Shown in pieces: positions 38,501 through 46,782 of a stretch of 64,000 nt of DNA. The translations under genes were made by a program, and so were the position numbers. The first letter of the stretch is position 1; the number at the start of each line of letters is the position of its first letter. Where the stretch lies: the NCBI RefSeq assembly GCF_006265225.1, contig NZ_VDCS01000015.1, forward strand, positions 31,989 to 95,988, written 5' to 3'. The notes beneath the pieces were generated by a model. That model did no database searches and was not told where the DNA came from. It was given only the letters and a program-made list of their open reading frames with translations. The DNA comes from Allotamlana fucoidanivorans (GTDB taxonomy: Bacteria > Bacteroidota > Bacteroidia > Flavobacteriales > Flavobacteriaceae).

Positions 38501-38872
38501 TTTAATTACACTATTGGTATGAAAAAGTTCATGACCGTTTGTTTTATCAATAGCAGAGAATAGTCTACCTCCAAAAGTAGGTAATACCTTTACAATGAGA
38601 TATTCGTTTTCTAGCACAATCATGTTGTAAGTTACATCAACCAGAGAATCACTTAGTCTTGTTTGCAACGGATAGGGGTAAATTTTGCCTTGAGCACCTT
38701 GAACACTTCTGCCCGTATAAAAAATGGGACTCACCTCATTGGCTCCAACTTTATAGGTAGGAATGACTTCTTCTTGTTCGTAAATTTTGACTTGAGATAT
38801 CAAATTGGAGTTACAAAAAATGCAGAAACAAATTAAAATGCATGAATTTTTAAGGTTTTGAAATTTTCCCAT
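35558..38872 (-). CDS. exported DUF5107 domain protein with TPR repeats
   Basis: The 1104-residue protein has a signal peptide (ILICFCIFCNSNLISQ). A large beta-rich N-terminal part (about 40-400) fits DUF5107: MIVLENEYLIVKVLPTFGGRLFSAIDKTNGHELFH, GGIEWCFPHHHRTTTMLPVDY. About 600 residues of tetratricopeptide repeats follow (NVYKYFARATWYYEWAS type helices, DAYYLLGNLLFDHRPSEAILAWEKAL). The N-terminal half resembles galactose-mutarotase-like folds, so sugar binding is plausible. It sits in the carbohydrate locus and probably acts in the periplasm. The exact role is unknown. Confidence 0.85.
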   Translation of the reverse strand: MGKFQNLKNSCILICFCIFCNSNLISQVKIYEQEEVIPTYKVGANEVSPIFYTGRSVQGAQGKIYPYPLQTRLSDSLVDVTYNMIVLENEYLIVKVLPTFGGRLFSAIDKTNGHELFHTNSVIKPDLIGTLGAWVSGGIEWCFPHHHRTTTMLPVDYRMIKNQDGSATIWIGETEKTMRMRGVVGITLKPGRSYIETEYRINNTNELTKTFLFWANVAVTANNDFRTFWPPSQEIGVYHNNTSFISWPISNDTEHYARTSYKAGVDLTWWKNHPNPVSFFMWDIKEGFIGGYDYGQNAGMIHVGDPYKNNASKLWQFGPGLAGQNARRKLTDDGKAYVELMTGTFSNNQPDYSWIIPHSVKEAKNYWYPIRDIEVVKNATIDASVTLQMRNKKTVFYGFNTTKPFKNAQYTLQYNGAIIAQGQINIDPTSPFTTTYKSKTDLDEYKLHIELKDDNNNSIISYKPYQPKRPELPSPQEKILDADEIESVEDLYLTGRFVEQFNRPGMNPDDYYLAALQKAPNDHRVNIALGKRRLNQMRYAEGLQYLETAAHKLHIKYYQPKEGEIFYYLGIAHKALGNNYEAYKYFARATWYYEWASAGNFQLAQLESKQSNIQKALEYIEKAYSTNNLDGKIIVLYSILLRKTDQPNKAQSILKNLIAFDPLNYTALNELSKLNSSNDWSDLKNGMQNVDNNFLEIALPYLNAGFNEEAIQVLESITAPKNPLIYYYLSYLYAQSNNTKIAKSLIADAKQLSLDYCFPYRAETETILKHALKLDNNNADAYYLLGNLLFDHRPSEAILAWEKALNIQPDFPMTLRNLAFGSFYHKQNYDEAVNYILKAINLDNSHAIWYTELAKYFDYTNKGYEECLSILESNLNVIKQDITAPKMYVELLNLNGNYDQAINFLNTHHFRTWEGGREIYWHYVDTYVLKAKHLISQNNAQGAIEYLNKAFEYPVNLEVGKSSTDEKNALIHYYLGEAYTALNKSKKAKTHYTLSANANNGYGMYDLKYFQGLSLLKLGKTEEAQNLFRNLIKTGDKIINKGSNMTLIAVEESSSNLNKTKSNGLCLQALGHRGLGDTEKANALFKEALKTYRNNLWANILVND

Positions 38873-39342
38873 GGTAGTTTAGTTTATTCAGTTGATTAAA
38901 TTATAATATCTATTGATGTGCCCATATTATTATTTATGAAAGGCATATGAATAAAGCTAAGGTTAAATAGAGGCTTATTCAAATGCATATTTAGAGTATA
39001 TTTAAATGGGATTTTATGAGATGCCAATAGTGTCAATAATTTAATAAACATGGGGAAGAGGCATGTATAACACTGATGTTTTAATAGCATATTCATTATT
39101 ATTTTAAAATATCCTATTTGAGCATCATATTTTTTCATATTATAAAATAGCGTGGTGAGTGTTTAATTTTTTTTTTTTTTTTTTTATGAATTTAATAAGG
39201 AATGCTTTTTAAATTTAATAATTATTACTTAAAAATGAAGAATAGTTTATAATAAGTTTAATATATCTGTATTAGTATTGAAAAAATATTAAAACACGAT
39301 AAAGCGTGTCTTGGGGTTTAAGTTGTAGTCATTTATGTTCGT
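38873..39342. other. 470-bp intergenic region with a 19-T homopolymer
   Basis: No convincing gene lies here. A small minus-strand frame (38896-39138) has low-complexity composition and no family. The region separates the RhaT-like gene from the DUF5107 gene, both minus, so it should hold the DUF5107 promoter. A run of 19 T occupies 39167-39185. A weak hairpin, ACACG/CGTGT near 39294-39309, may end the upstream operon. Confidence 0.7.
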
Positions 39343-40377
39343 TTAAATTAATGCATTGCCGTAGGCTATTACCACTATACCTACAGTCATTATGGCTAAA
39401 CCACGAATTAACCAGTTTTTACTTTGTTTTCCAGCATTTTTCCATTCGCCAGTAAAATATCCTAAAATATTTGCAACCATGATACAGCCTGTTTGAAAAA
39501 TAGCAAACCCTACTGTTGTACCTAAAGGACCTAACTCATAAGCTCCTAAACCATAAATAATTAATGAAGCACAATAAACAATAGACATGATTAAAAGAAG
39601 GAATATATTTTTAACACTTCCTTTATTACTAAAGTGAGTCCACGTTTTGTTTTTGGTAAGTTGTATACTAAAATATATAAGAATACAAATACCACTGCCA
39701 ATAAATGCAGGTAACATAACCGCCAATCTTGCAATCCATGATGCATTATTAAACTGATCCTGCGATATAGAACCAATATGAGCCAAATTATCTGCTACAT
39801 GATACGCTAAATTGAATCCAGCTGCTGAGAATCCACCAACTATGCATAAGATAATACCATTTCGCATTTTGTTATTAGATGTTTCATTGGTAAATTCTTG
39901 ATTTTTCGATTCATTCTTTTCTCGTAGTAAACCTGCCTTACCATTGGCCATAATACCTAACATAATAATAAAAATGCCTAACAGAATAACTAACCCTCCT
40001 TTGGAGCTTAGTTTTTCAATGCCTCCCATAAAAAAGGGAAGGATGGACCCCACTAAGGTTGAAACCCCAATTAATAGAGAAAACCCTAGTGCCATTCCTA
40101 TTTTAGAAATGCTTATACCCCATAATAGATTACCAACACCCCAAAGCAGACTAAACAAAAATATAATAATAAACAAGTTATTAGGTACTTGCCTATAGGT
40201 GTCAAACAGTCCGTCAACTAAGCCTAAAGTGGCAAGTATTGGCACCAGAAACATGGCTAAAAACCAAAAACCAGCCCAAGTGTTTTCAATAGCATAGTTC
40301 TCTGTGTATTTGCTCGGTAAGGCATAAAAACCGAGTAGTGTTGCGGCTAAAAGCACCCAAATAACTCCTATAACCAT
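39343..40377 (-). CDS. RhaT-family sugar/H+ symporter (first copy)
   Basis: The 344-residue, roughly ten-helix inner-membrane protein belongs to the L-rhamnose-proton symporter (RhaT) family of the drug/metabolite superfamily. The motifs include LPSKYTENYAIENTWAGFWF, LLWGVGNLLWGISISKIGMALGFSLLIG and YHVADNLAHIG. It is downstream of, and co-oriented with, the aldehyde dehydrogenase, enoyl-CoA hydratase and GH2-like genes, 9 nt from the dehydrogenase. A second paralogue is at 55812-56882. Rhamnose itself is not certain as substrate. Confidence 0.85.
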   Translation of the reverse strand: MVIGVIWVLLAATLLGFYALPSKYTENYAIENTWAGFWFLAMFLVPILATLGLVDGLFDTYRQVPNNLFIIIFLFSLLWGVGNLLWGISISKIGMALGFSLLIGVSTLVGSILPFFMGGIEKLSSKGGLVILLGIFIIMLGIMANGKAGLLREKNESKNQEFTNETSNNKMRNGIILCIVGGFSAAGFNLAYHVADNLAHIGSISQDQFNNASWIARLAVMLPAFIGSGICILIYFSIQLTKNKTWTHFSNKGSVKNIFLLLIMSIVYCASLIIYGLGAYELGPLGTTVGFAIFQTGCIMVANILGYFTGEWKNAGKQSKNWLIRGLAIMTVGIVVIAYGNALI

Positions 40378-40386
40378 AATAAATAA

Positions 40387-41844
40387 TTATTCGTAGTTTA
40401 AATAAATGGTTCTTTTTTGCAAATAATGATCTAAACCATAAACACCATCTTCACCAGCTGCCCCCGATGTTTTATGCCCGGAGTGATACCCTTGAATATT
40501 CCCAATAATCTGTTGATTTATGAAAATGGTTCCAACCTCCATTGTGTCTATCGCTTTTTGATGAATTCTATAGTCGTTTGAATATAAGTATGCAGATAAA
40601 CCTTCTTCTCTATCATTAGCCAATGATACAGCTTCTTCAAAACCATTTACCTTAACAATAGGCATTACGGGAGCAAATAATTCTTGACTAATTGTAGCAT
40701 GGTCTCCTTTAACATTCCCTAGAATAGTAGGCGTATACCAGTTGCCTTTTTCAAAATAAGCACCATCGGGGCGTCCGCCACCTAAAAGAAGTTCTGCGCC
40801 TTCATTTAAATTTTGTTTTACTAATTGGTCTACGCGATCTAATCCCAGTTTACTTACATTAGGTCCCATGTTAACGGAAGCATCAAACGGATCACCCACT
40901 TTTATTTGCTGTGCTCGTTTTATAACTTTTTCAGTAAACTCGTCGGCAATCTTTTCATCAACAAAAACCATTTCATTACAAATACAAACCTGTCCGCAAT
41001 TAGCATATCTTGAAATAACGGCAGCATCAACGGCTTTATCAATATCGGCATCATCACAAACTATAAAAGGCGCTTTACCTCCTAATTCCAAAATGAGGCC
41101 TGTTATATTTTCTGAAGCGGCACGATACATGGCTCTACCAGCTCGTGTACTTCCTGTTAAGGATATTAATTTTGTAATAGGACTTTCTACTAATAACGAG
41201 GCAGCATCTGCTGTTTTTGTAGAAACCATATTAATAACGCCTTTAGGTATGCTAGTTTCATCGACTAACCGGCAAAACTCAGAAGCTGTAATTGGTGTTA
41301 ATTCATGAGGTTTTATAATCATGGTATTCCCTGTGGCTAGAGCAGGTCCCACTTTTCTTCCAATGAGGGCTAACGGGTAGTTGAAGGCACACAAACCTAC
41401 AGTAACCCCATAAGGAACTTTATAAATAGATAACCTTTTATTGGCGTCTTCAGCAGGGAAGATAGCCCCTTGAATGCGTCTGGCGCCTTCGGCTGCATAA
41501 TTCATATATGTAATAGTATCATCAACTTCACCAAGTGCTTCAGGATATGTTTTGCCTTGTTCCATAACCAAAAGTTTTGCAAAATGTTCACGTTCGGTCT
41601 TAAGTTTACTCGTTATTTCATAGATGTATTTTGCCCTTGTATTGGCAGGTATCAATGCCCATTGTTTTTGTGCTTTTTCAGAAGACTCTAAGGCATACTG
41701 TACATCTTCTTTGGTACATGCTGTTACCGTAGCAAATACTTCATTATTTACTGGGTTTTCAACTTCAATAGTGTCTCGAGTATTACTGTCTAACCATTCA
41801 CCATTAATGTAACATGAATAGTGCTTTACCTGTGTGTGTCCCAT
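40387..41844 (-). CDS. NAD(P)-dependent aldehyde dehydrogenase (AldA-like)
   Basis: The 485-residue enzyme has the ALDH catalytic pair E253 (ILELGGKAPF) and C287 (ANCGQVCICNE), and NAD-binding LISLTGSTRAGRAMY. The YMNYAAEGARRIQGAI segment resembles lactaldehyde/glycolaldehyde dehydrogenase (AldA). It oxidises an aldehyde to an acid with NAD(P)+. In the context of fucosidase and RhaT-like genes, L-lactaldehyde from deoxy-sugar catabolism is a plausible substrate, which is inference. It is 16 nt from the enoyl-CoA hydratase gene. Confidence 0.88.
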   Translation of the reverse strand: MGHTQVKHYSCYINGEWLDSNTRDTIEVENPVNNEVFATVTACTKEDVQYALESSEKAQKQWALIPANTRAKYIYEITSKLKTEREHFAKLLVMEQGKTYPEALGEVDDTITYMNYAAEGARRIQGAIFPAEDANKRLSIYKVPYGVTVGLCAFNYPLALIGRKVGPALATGNTMIIKPHELTPITASEFCRLVDETSIPKGVINMVSTKTADAASLLVESPITKLISLTGSTRAGRAMYRAASENITGLILELGGKAPFIVCDDADIDKAVDAAVISRYANCGQVCICNEMVFVDEKIADEFTEKVIKRAQQIKVGDPFDASVNMGPNVSKLGLDRVDQLVKQNLNEGAELLLGGGRPDGAYFEKGNWYTPTILGNVKGDHATISQELFAPVMPIVKVNGFEEAVSLANDREEGLSAYLYSNDYRIHQKAIDTMEVGTIFINQQIIGNIQGYHSGHKTSGAAGEDGVYGLDHYLQKRTIYLNYE

Positions 41845-41860
41845 ATGTTTTAATTAAAAA

Positions 41861-42625
41861 TTATTCAAAATTAGGTTCGCGTTTTTCTACAAAGGCTTGA
41901 AAACCTTCTTTGGCATCAAACGTATCATATAACTTGTCCACGTTTCTTTTTTCAAGGTTTAAGAATTGTTTTAACCGCATTCCTGAACCTTTTCGTATTG
42001 TTTTTTTGATAGCTGCCATTGCTTTTTTAGGGCCTAAAGAAATCTTTTTGGCATAAGCTAAAGCTTTTTCTTCAGCATCTTCCTCCTCAAATAAATGGGT
42101 AACTAATCCATAATTAAAAGCATCTGTTGAAGAGAATGTACCACCAGACACCAATAGCTCTAGGGCTCTTGAACTACCAACTAGTTGAACAAGCTTAGGA
42201 ATCCCGCCATTACCTGGCATTAATCCTAAATTTACTTCAGGAAGCCCCAATAAAAAAGGTTTATTTGATGCTATTCTAATATCACAAGCCATGGCTAACT
42301 CTAAGCCACCACCTAAAGTGTGTCCGTTTAAAAAAGCAATAATTATTTTAGAACTGGAGGCAATTTTTCGTGCTACTTTATTGGCCATAACCACCATGTC
42401 TTGGTTCTGAGCAGGTGTGTTTTTACTAAATACTTTAATATCTGCACCAGCACAGAAAAACTTAGGAATAGCACTTTTAATAAGTACAACGGCTATCGTT
42501 TTATCCTTTTCAATGCCTTTTAGTAATTTACTAAATTCTTTAAAGAAATGAATATCATAGCTGTTTGCTGGTGCTTTATTTAAGGAAATAATTCCTAATC
42601 GCTCATTTTTACTGTATTCAAACAT
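41861..42625 (-). CDS. enoyl-CoA hydratase/isomerase family protein
   Basis: The 254-residue crotonase-fold protein has both catalytic glutamates: E109 in HTLGGGLELAMACD and E130 in GLPEVNLGLMPGNGG. It also has the oxyanion-hole segment FFCAGADIK. It hydrates or isomerises an enoyl-CoA. Its start is 5 nt from the GH2-like gene stop and it precedes the aldehyde dehydrogenase. With the CoA-transferases and MaoC protein it indicates a CoA-thioester branch of the locus. The acyl substrate is unknown. Confidence 0.87.
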   Translation of the reverse strand: MFEYSKNERLGIISLNKAPANSYDIHFFKEFSKLLKGIEKDKTIAVVLIKSAIPKFFCAGADIKVFSKNTPAQNQDMVVMANKVARKIASSSKIIIAFLNGHTLGGGLELAMACDIRIASNKPFLLGLPEVNLGLMPGNGGIPKLVQLVGSSRALELLVSGGTFSSTDAFNYGLVTHLFEEEDAEEKALAYAKKISLGPKKAMAAIKKTIRKGSGMRLKQFLNLEKRNVDKLYDTFDAKEGFQAFVEKREPNFE

Positions 42626-42630
42626 AGTAT

Positions 42631-45114
42631 TTAATTTTGAAATCCTCTTGCTATAGGCATTTTTTCATCAGCTTCTTTATGGCCTTCCTCGGCGCCTAAG
42701 CCAGGGTAATATCTAAAATAATTGGCCCAACCATATTTTTGTTTTATTTCAAAGGCTTCGAGACCAATAGCTCTTAGCTCTTTTTTGTCTTTGTCTTTAT
42801 CAGCAACGAGTAAAAAATAATCATTTTCAGATAAAACGTTACCATCTGCATCCAATAATGACATTTCTGCATAGAATTTATCGCCTATAGTTCCTGGTAC
42901 CTTGCAGGAAACATCCACGTATTTTGAAGCGCTGTCTCCTTTGATTTCTGCAATATCAAAACTTTCTTCTTGTATTAACTCTTTCTGATTATTTAAAAAC
43001 TTTATAGCTATTTTACAATTTGTGTAATCTTGATAATAATCATTTACTATCCATAATTCACCTTTAAATTCTTGACCAGGAAGCCATCTTCTATTATAGT
43101 GTTTCATGGTAATTAAAAGTGGCTGGTATGCTTTTCTTACGTGGTCAAAAGATAATTTTTTATCTTGGTAATAATCTACAATACCCCATTTCATATCTGG
43201 TGCAAAAGTGATGTAGTGGCAAATACAAATGGCACTGGTTTTTGGTTTTCTTGTTCTGAAATGCTCTAATGCATATTGAAAAATTACGCCTTGGGCTACT
43301 TGAGTAGCCTCCACAAATGTTTCAAAACCATCTTTACTTTGATTCCCTAAAACTTCAAAATTAAGAGTTCTTAAGGCATCAAAATCGGTCCAATGATGTC
43401 CCCAACTTGGGCCTGGTGGCCAAATTTCTTCCTCAGGAATAAACTTCTTAATGTTTTCGGTATTCGGGCAAGAGGAAATCGCTAATTCCGGTATTACAGC
43501 ATAATCTAAGCTAGGGAAGTAGTCTTCCATAACAAATTCACCTTCTCCATAAAACAAATCATTGGCATGAAAACTCTCGTTAGGTTTAAAGCCTAGATTT
43601 AACCCTACTTCATCACTTAAAGGTGACGATGGAATAAAATGCAATGGCGTAAAAGGTTTTATAGCTTCACCTAACTCGGTAACAAATTTTAAATTATGCT
43701 CAGGATCAGAAGCTGTCATAAATAATTCTTCCGAACCTTCAAGTAATACCAAACAAGGATGATTACGTTGCTCTTTTACCGATGCAATGGCTTCAGCAAA
43801 AACGGCCTGTTTAAATGCTTCATCTTTTGGTAATGATAAACTGGCAAGAGGTAATACATCTTGCCAAACGGTTATTCCTGCCTCATTACATAATTGGTAA
43901 AATAGCGGAATCTCTTCGGGGTGCCAGCCAAAAATTCTTAGGTTATTAAAGTTGGCTTCTTTGGCTAAACGAATAAGCTCTTTGTATTTACTTGGATGCG
44001 CACGCCCCATGAAAATATCTGGTGGTCCGCCCCAAGTCCCTGAGCGCATAAAATGTCTTTTTCCATTAATCATGACCGTCCAAGGGTTTTCAACTTCATC
44101 TAGCGTAAAACCAGGATTGTGCACCATTTTGACTTCACGAATTCCGAATGAGGTGTTTGTTGTATCTAATAAAATGTCTTCCCCTTCGGTTACAGTTACT
44201 TTGGCTGTATAAAGGTTTTGATCACCTAAATCCCATGGCCACCATAATTTAGCATCTTTGATGCCAAGGTTTAATTCGTATGAATTTATACCTTTTGAAA
44301 CAGCAACCGTTTTATTTACGCTATATGTTTTAGAATTGAAATTTTCACCTTCAACATCTATTTGTATGTTAACGGTTTTTTCTGAATGATCATGGTTTTT
44401 AAGTTCTATTTCAATATCAAGAGAGGCTGAGTTTTCAGATGTTAACTGAGGTTTTACATAGGTGTCTTCAATGGTAATTTTACCTGTAGCTTCAAGATAA
44501 ACAGGTTTCCAGATACCAGTAGGTGGTAAACTCACCCAATAGTCACCATGCCATGCAGGTTTTCTACCAGCTACCTGGCTATATCTTCGTGGTGCTGGAT
44601 GCAAACGAATCATAAGTACGTTAGTACCAAATCGTAATTTTTCAAAACGAATGATATTTGACACATCAAACTTAAATTTAGAAAACATACCTTCATGTGA
44701 TCCTAAAAATTCACCATTTAACCAAACATCACATCCAAAATCAACACCATCAAAAACAAGTTGAATGTGTTTTTGAAACATTTCTTTAGGCACATCAAAC
44801 TGACGTTTGTACCACCATTCATGTTCTGGAACCCATTTGGCTTTTACGCTATTACGACCAAAATGCGGATCTTCAATACGCCCAGCACGCCACAAATCGG
44901 TGTATACATCGCCAGGTACTTTAGCAAAACTCCAGTTAAATGAATCACCAGTGATATCAAAGTTTAGTTCATGAAATCCTGTTTTTTGCCCTTCTCCAGG
45001 ATGAATACCTTCAAATTGCCAATTGTTTCCGCATAAATCAAAAACAACTTTTTCATTAGAGGTTTGGCTTCTGCTGGTTAAGAAATCTTTTTCTTCTTGA
45101 CTAATATTTTTCAT
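42631..45114 (-). CDS. GH2-like protein (beta-mannosidase-type architecture)
   Basis: The 827-residue protein has a jelly-roll N-terminal domain (VPGDVYTDLWRAGRIEDPHFGRNSV), an immunoglobulin-like domain and a TIM barrel (FNNLRIFGWHPEEIPLFYQL). In beta-mannosidases the acid/base lies in GNNE and the nucleophile in SEYG; here the corresponding places read LLEGSEELF and VIPELAISSCP. Both keep a Glu, but the context is changed. No signal peptide is visible, so it is probably cytosolic and acts on imported oligosaccharide. It is 11 nt from the sugar-porter gene stop. Confidence 0.8.
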   Translation of the reverse strand: MKNISQEEKDFLTSRSQTSNEKVVFDLCGNNWQFEGIHPGEGQKTGFHELNFDITGDSFNWSFAKVPGDVYTDLWRAGRIEDPHFGRNSVKAKWVPEHEWWYKRQFDVPKEMFQKHIQLVFDGVDFGCDVWLNGEFLGSHEGMFSKFKFDVSNIIRFEKLRFGTNVLMIRLHPAPRRYSQVAGRKPAWHGDYWVSLPPTGIWKPVYLEATGKITIEDTYVKPQLTSENSASLDIEIELKNHDHSEKTVNIQIDVEGENFNSKTYSVNKTVAVSKGINSYELNLGIKDAKLWWPWDLGDQNLYTAKVTVTEGEDILLDTTNTSFGIREVKMVHNPGFTLDEVENPWTVMINGKRHFMRSGTWGGPPDIFMGRAHPSKYKELIRLAKEANFNNLRIFGWHPEEIPLFYQLCNEAGITVWQDVLPLASLSLPKDEAFKQAVFAEAIASVKEQRNHPCLVLLEGSEELFMTASDPEHNLKFVTELGEAIKPFTPLHFIPSSPLSDEVGLNLGFKPNESFHANDLFYGEGEFVMEDYFPSLDYAVIPELAISSCPNTENIKKFIPEEEIWPPGPSWGHHWTDFDALRTLNFEVLGNQSKDGFETFVEATQVAQGVIFQYALEHFRTRKPKTSAICICHYITFAPDMKWGIVDYYQDKKLSFDHVRKAYQPLLITMKHYNRRWLPGQEFKGELWIVNDYYQDYTNCKIAIKFLNNQKELIQEESFDIAEIKGDSASKYVDVSCKVPGTIGDKFYAEMSLLDADGNVLSENDYFLLVADKDKDKKELRAIGLEAFEIKQKYGWANYFRYYPGLGAEEGHKEADEKMPIARGFQN

Positions 45115-45125
45115 CTATGTACTAC

Positions 45126-46685
45126 TTATTGTATTAATTCTTTTTCTAATTCTTCTAATGATTTTCCTTTGGTTTCAGGAACTTTAAACCATATAAAAAT
45201 AAATCCTATTACCGCAAAAACTCCAAAAATTAAGAATGTTATTGTATTTCCTAATGTTGCTAATTCCCAAGGGAATAGTAGTTGTACTAAAAATGCAATA
45301 CCAAGATTTACCAATCCTACAAATGAAATAGCTATGCCTCTTATAACTGTTGGAAATAATTCTGAAAATAACACCCACATGACTGGACCTATTGACATAG
45401 CAAATGCGCCTACAAATCCAATGATACCTATTAGGATAAGCATGGTATTCATTTTTGCTGAAGCAGTAACTAGTGTAGACTCATGTGTGTTTGCTGCATC
45501 TTCTCCTAAAGCTGCTTTTAAAGCAGTTTTAAATTCTAAATCGTTTTCAAATACTTGATCTTTTAGTGGTAATATTTGTTCTTTGTCAATGGCTTCCGGA
45601 AGGTTTGAAATAGCGTCTTCACTGAGTACATACTTGGCTTGACTAAAACCATAACTTAGTAAAAATAAACAAAGGGCTATACCCACCATACCAATAATTA
45701 AAAGCGGTTTTCTTCCAAATTTATCAATGGCTAACATGGCAACAATTGTAAATCCTAAGTTAGTTAAACCAACTAGGGCGGCTTGAATAAATGAAGCATC
45801 TGTACCAATACCCGTTTGTTCAAAAATCATGGGAGCGTAGAACAACACTGCATTTATACCTACTATTTGTTGAAAAATACCAACCACTAAGCCAATAATA
45901 AGCACTTTTCGCATGGACTTTTTAAATAAATCGGTAAGTTTTGATTTTTCTTTTTTTAAGTCTTCTGAGATGCTTCGCTCAACTTCTTGTATTTGAGATT
46001 TTGCTTTTTCTTCAGAAAGCACTTTTTTCATGGTTTCAAGGGCTTCAGTTCTTTTGTTTTTGGTCATAAGCCATCTGGGGCTTCTAGGAACAATAAAAAG
46101 ACCGAGGTAGTAAAATATAGCGGGAATAGCTTCAAGCCCAAGCATCCACCGCCAATTCCATTTTCCTAGACCCAATGCTTTTGCCCATTCGGCTTCAGAA
46201 TTTCCCCATTTTAAGATGAAATAGTTCGTGAAGAATGCAATGGAAATCCCTATCACAATATTTAATTGATTAAAAGAAACCAGAAGTCCTCTTTTTTCAG
46301 GAGGGGCAACTTCGGCAATATACATGGGTGCAATAATTAAAGCAGCACCTACCGCAAGTCCGCCAATCATTCTAAAAATAATGAGCCAAAAAAAGGAACC
46401 TGCTAAGGCAGATCCTATGGCTGAAATAGTGAATAGAATGGCGGCATATTTTAGAATTAATCGTCTTCCGTGTTTATCACTCATTGGCCCAGCAATAATC
46501 ATCCCAAAGGCGGCTGTTAGGGTAATAGAACTAACTGCCCAGCCCAGTTGAATTTTGGTAAGATTGAACTCAGGTTCAATGAACTTAACAACACCAGAGA
46601 TGACTGATGCATCAAAACCGAGTAGGAAGCCACCCAAGGCTACAATGGCTGCAATACGAATGATAAATACGTTTTTTGACGACAT
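45126..46685 (-). CDS. sugar porter family MFS transporter
   Basis: The 519-residue, 12-helix protein has sugar-porter signatures: GGFLLGFDASVISGV near the N-terminus, DKHGRRLILK between TM2 and TM3, and VPRSPRWLMTKNKR before the central loop. QQIVGINAVLFYAP (TM7) and VPETKGKSLEELE at the C-terminus are also present. A hydrophilic insert of about 60 residues (TM9-TM10, near 350-410) is typical of some Bacteroidota sugar porters. It imports a monosaccharide by proton coupling. It lies between the sulfatase and GH2-like genes. Confidence 0.88.
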   Translation of the reverse strand: MSSKNVFIIRIAAIVALGGFLLGFDASVISGVVKFIEPEFNLTKIQLGWAVSSITLTAAFGMIIAGPMSDKHGRRLILKYAAILFTISAIGSALAGSFFWLIIFRMIGGLAVGAALIIAPMYIAEVAPPEKRGLLVSFNQLNIVIGISIAFFTNYFILKWGNSEAEWAKALGLGKWNWRWMLGLEAIPAIFYYLGLFIVPRSPRWLMTKNKRTEALETMKKVLSEEKAKSQIQEVERSISEDLKKEKSKLTDLFKKSMRKVLIIGLVVGIFQQIVGINAVLFYAPMIFEQTGIGTDASFIQAALVGLTNLGFTIVAMLAIDKFGRKPLLIIGMVGIALCLFLLSYGFSQAKYVLSEDAISNLPEAIDKEQILPLKDQVFENDLEFKTALKAALGEDAANTHESTLVTASAKMNTMLILIGIIGFVGAFAMSIGPVMWVLFSELFPTVIRGIAISFVGLVNLGIAFLVQLLFPWELATLGNTITFLIFGVFAVIGFIFIWFKVPETKGKSLEELEKELIQ

Positions 46686-46782
46686 AGATTTTAGTTTAAA
46701 GGTTTAGTTATAAATAAGTTTCATGTTTTAAGAATCATTAGATTCATGTTTGGTGTAAAACTTATTTGATTTGTTTTTAGTT

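Noticed and set aside
38896..39138. 80-residue minus-strand frame upstream of the DUF5107 gene
   Set aside because: Low-complexity hydrophobic translation in AT-rich intergenic DNA, no recognised domain and no operon logic. Treated as non-coding.
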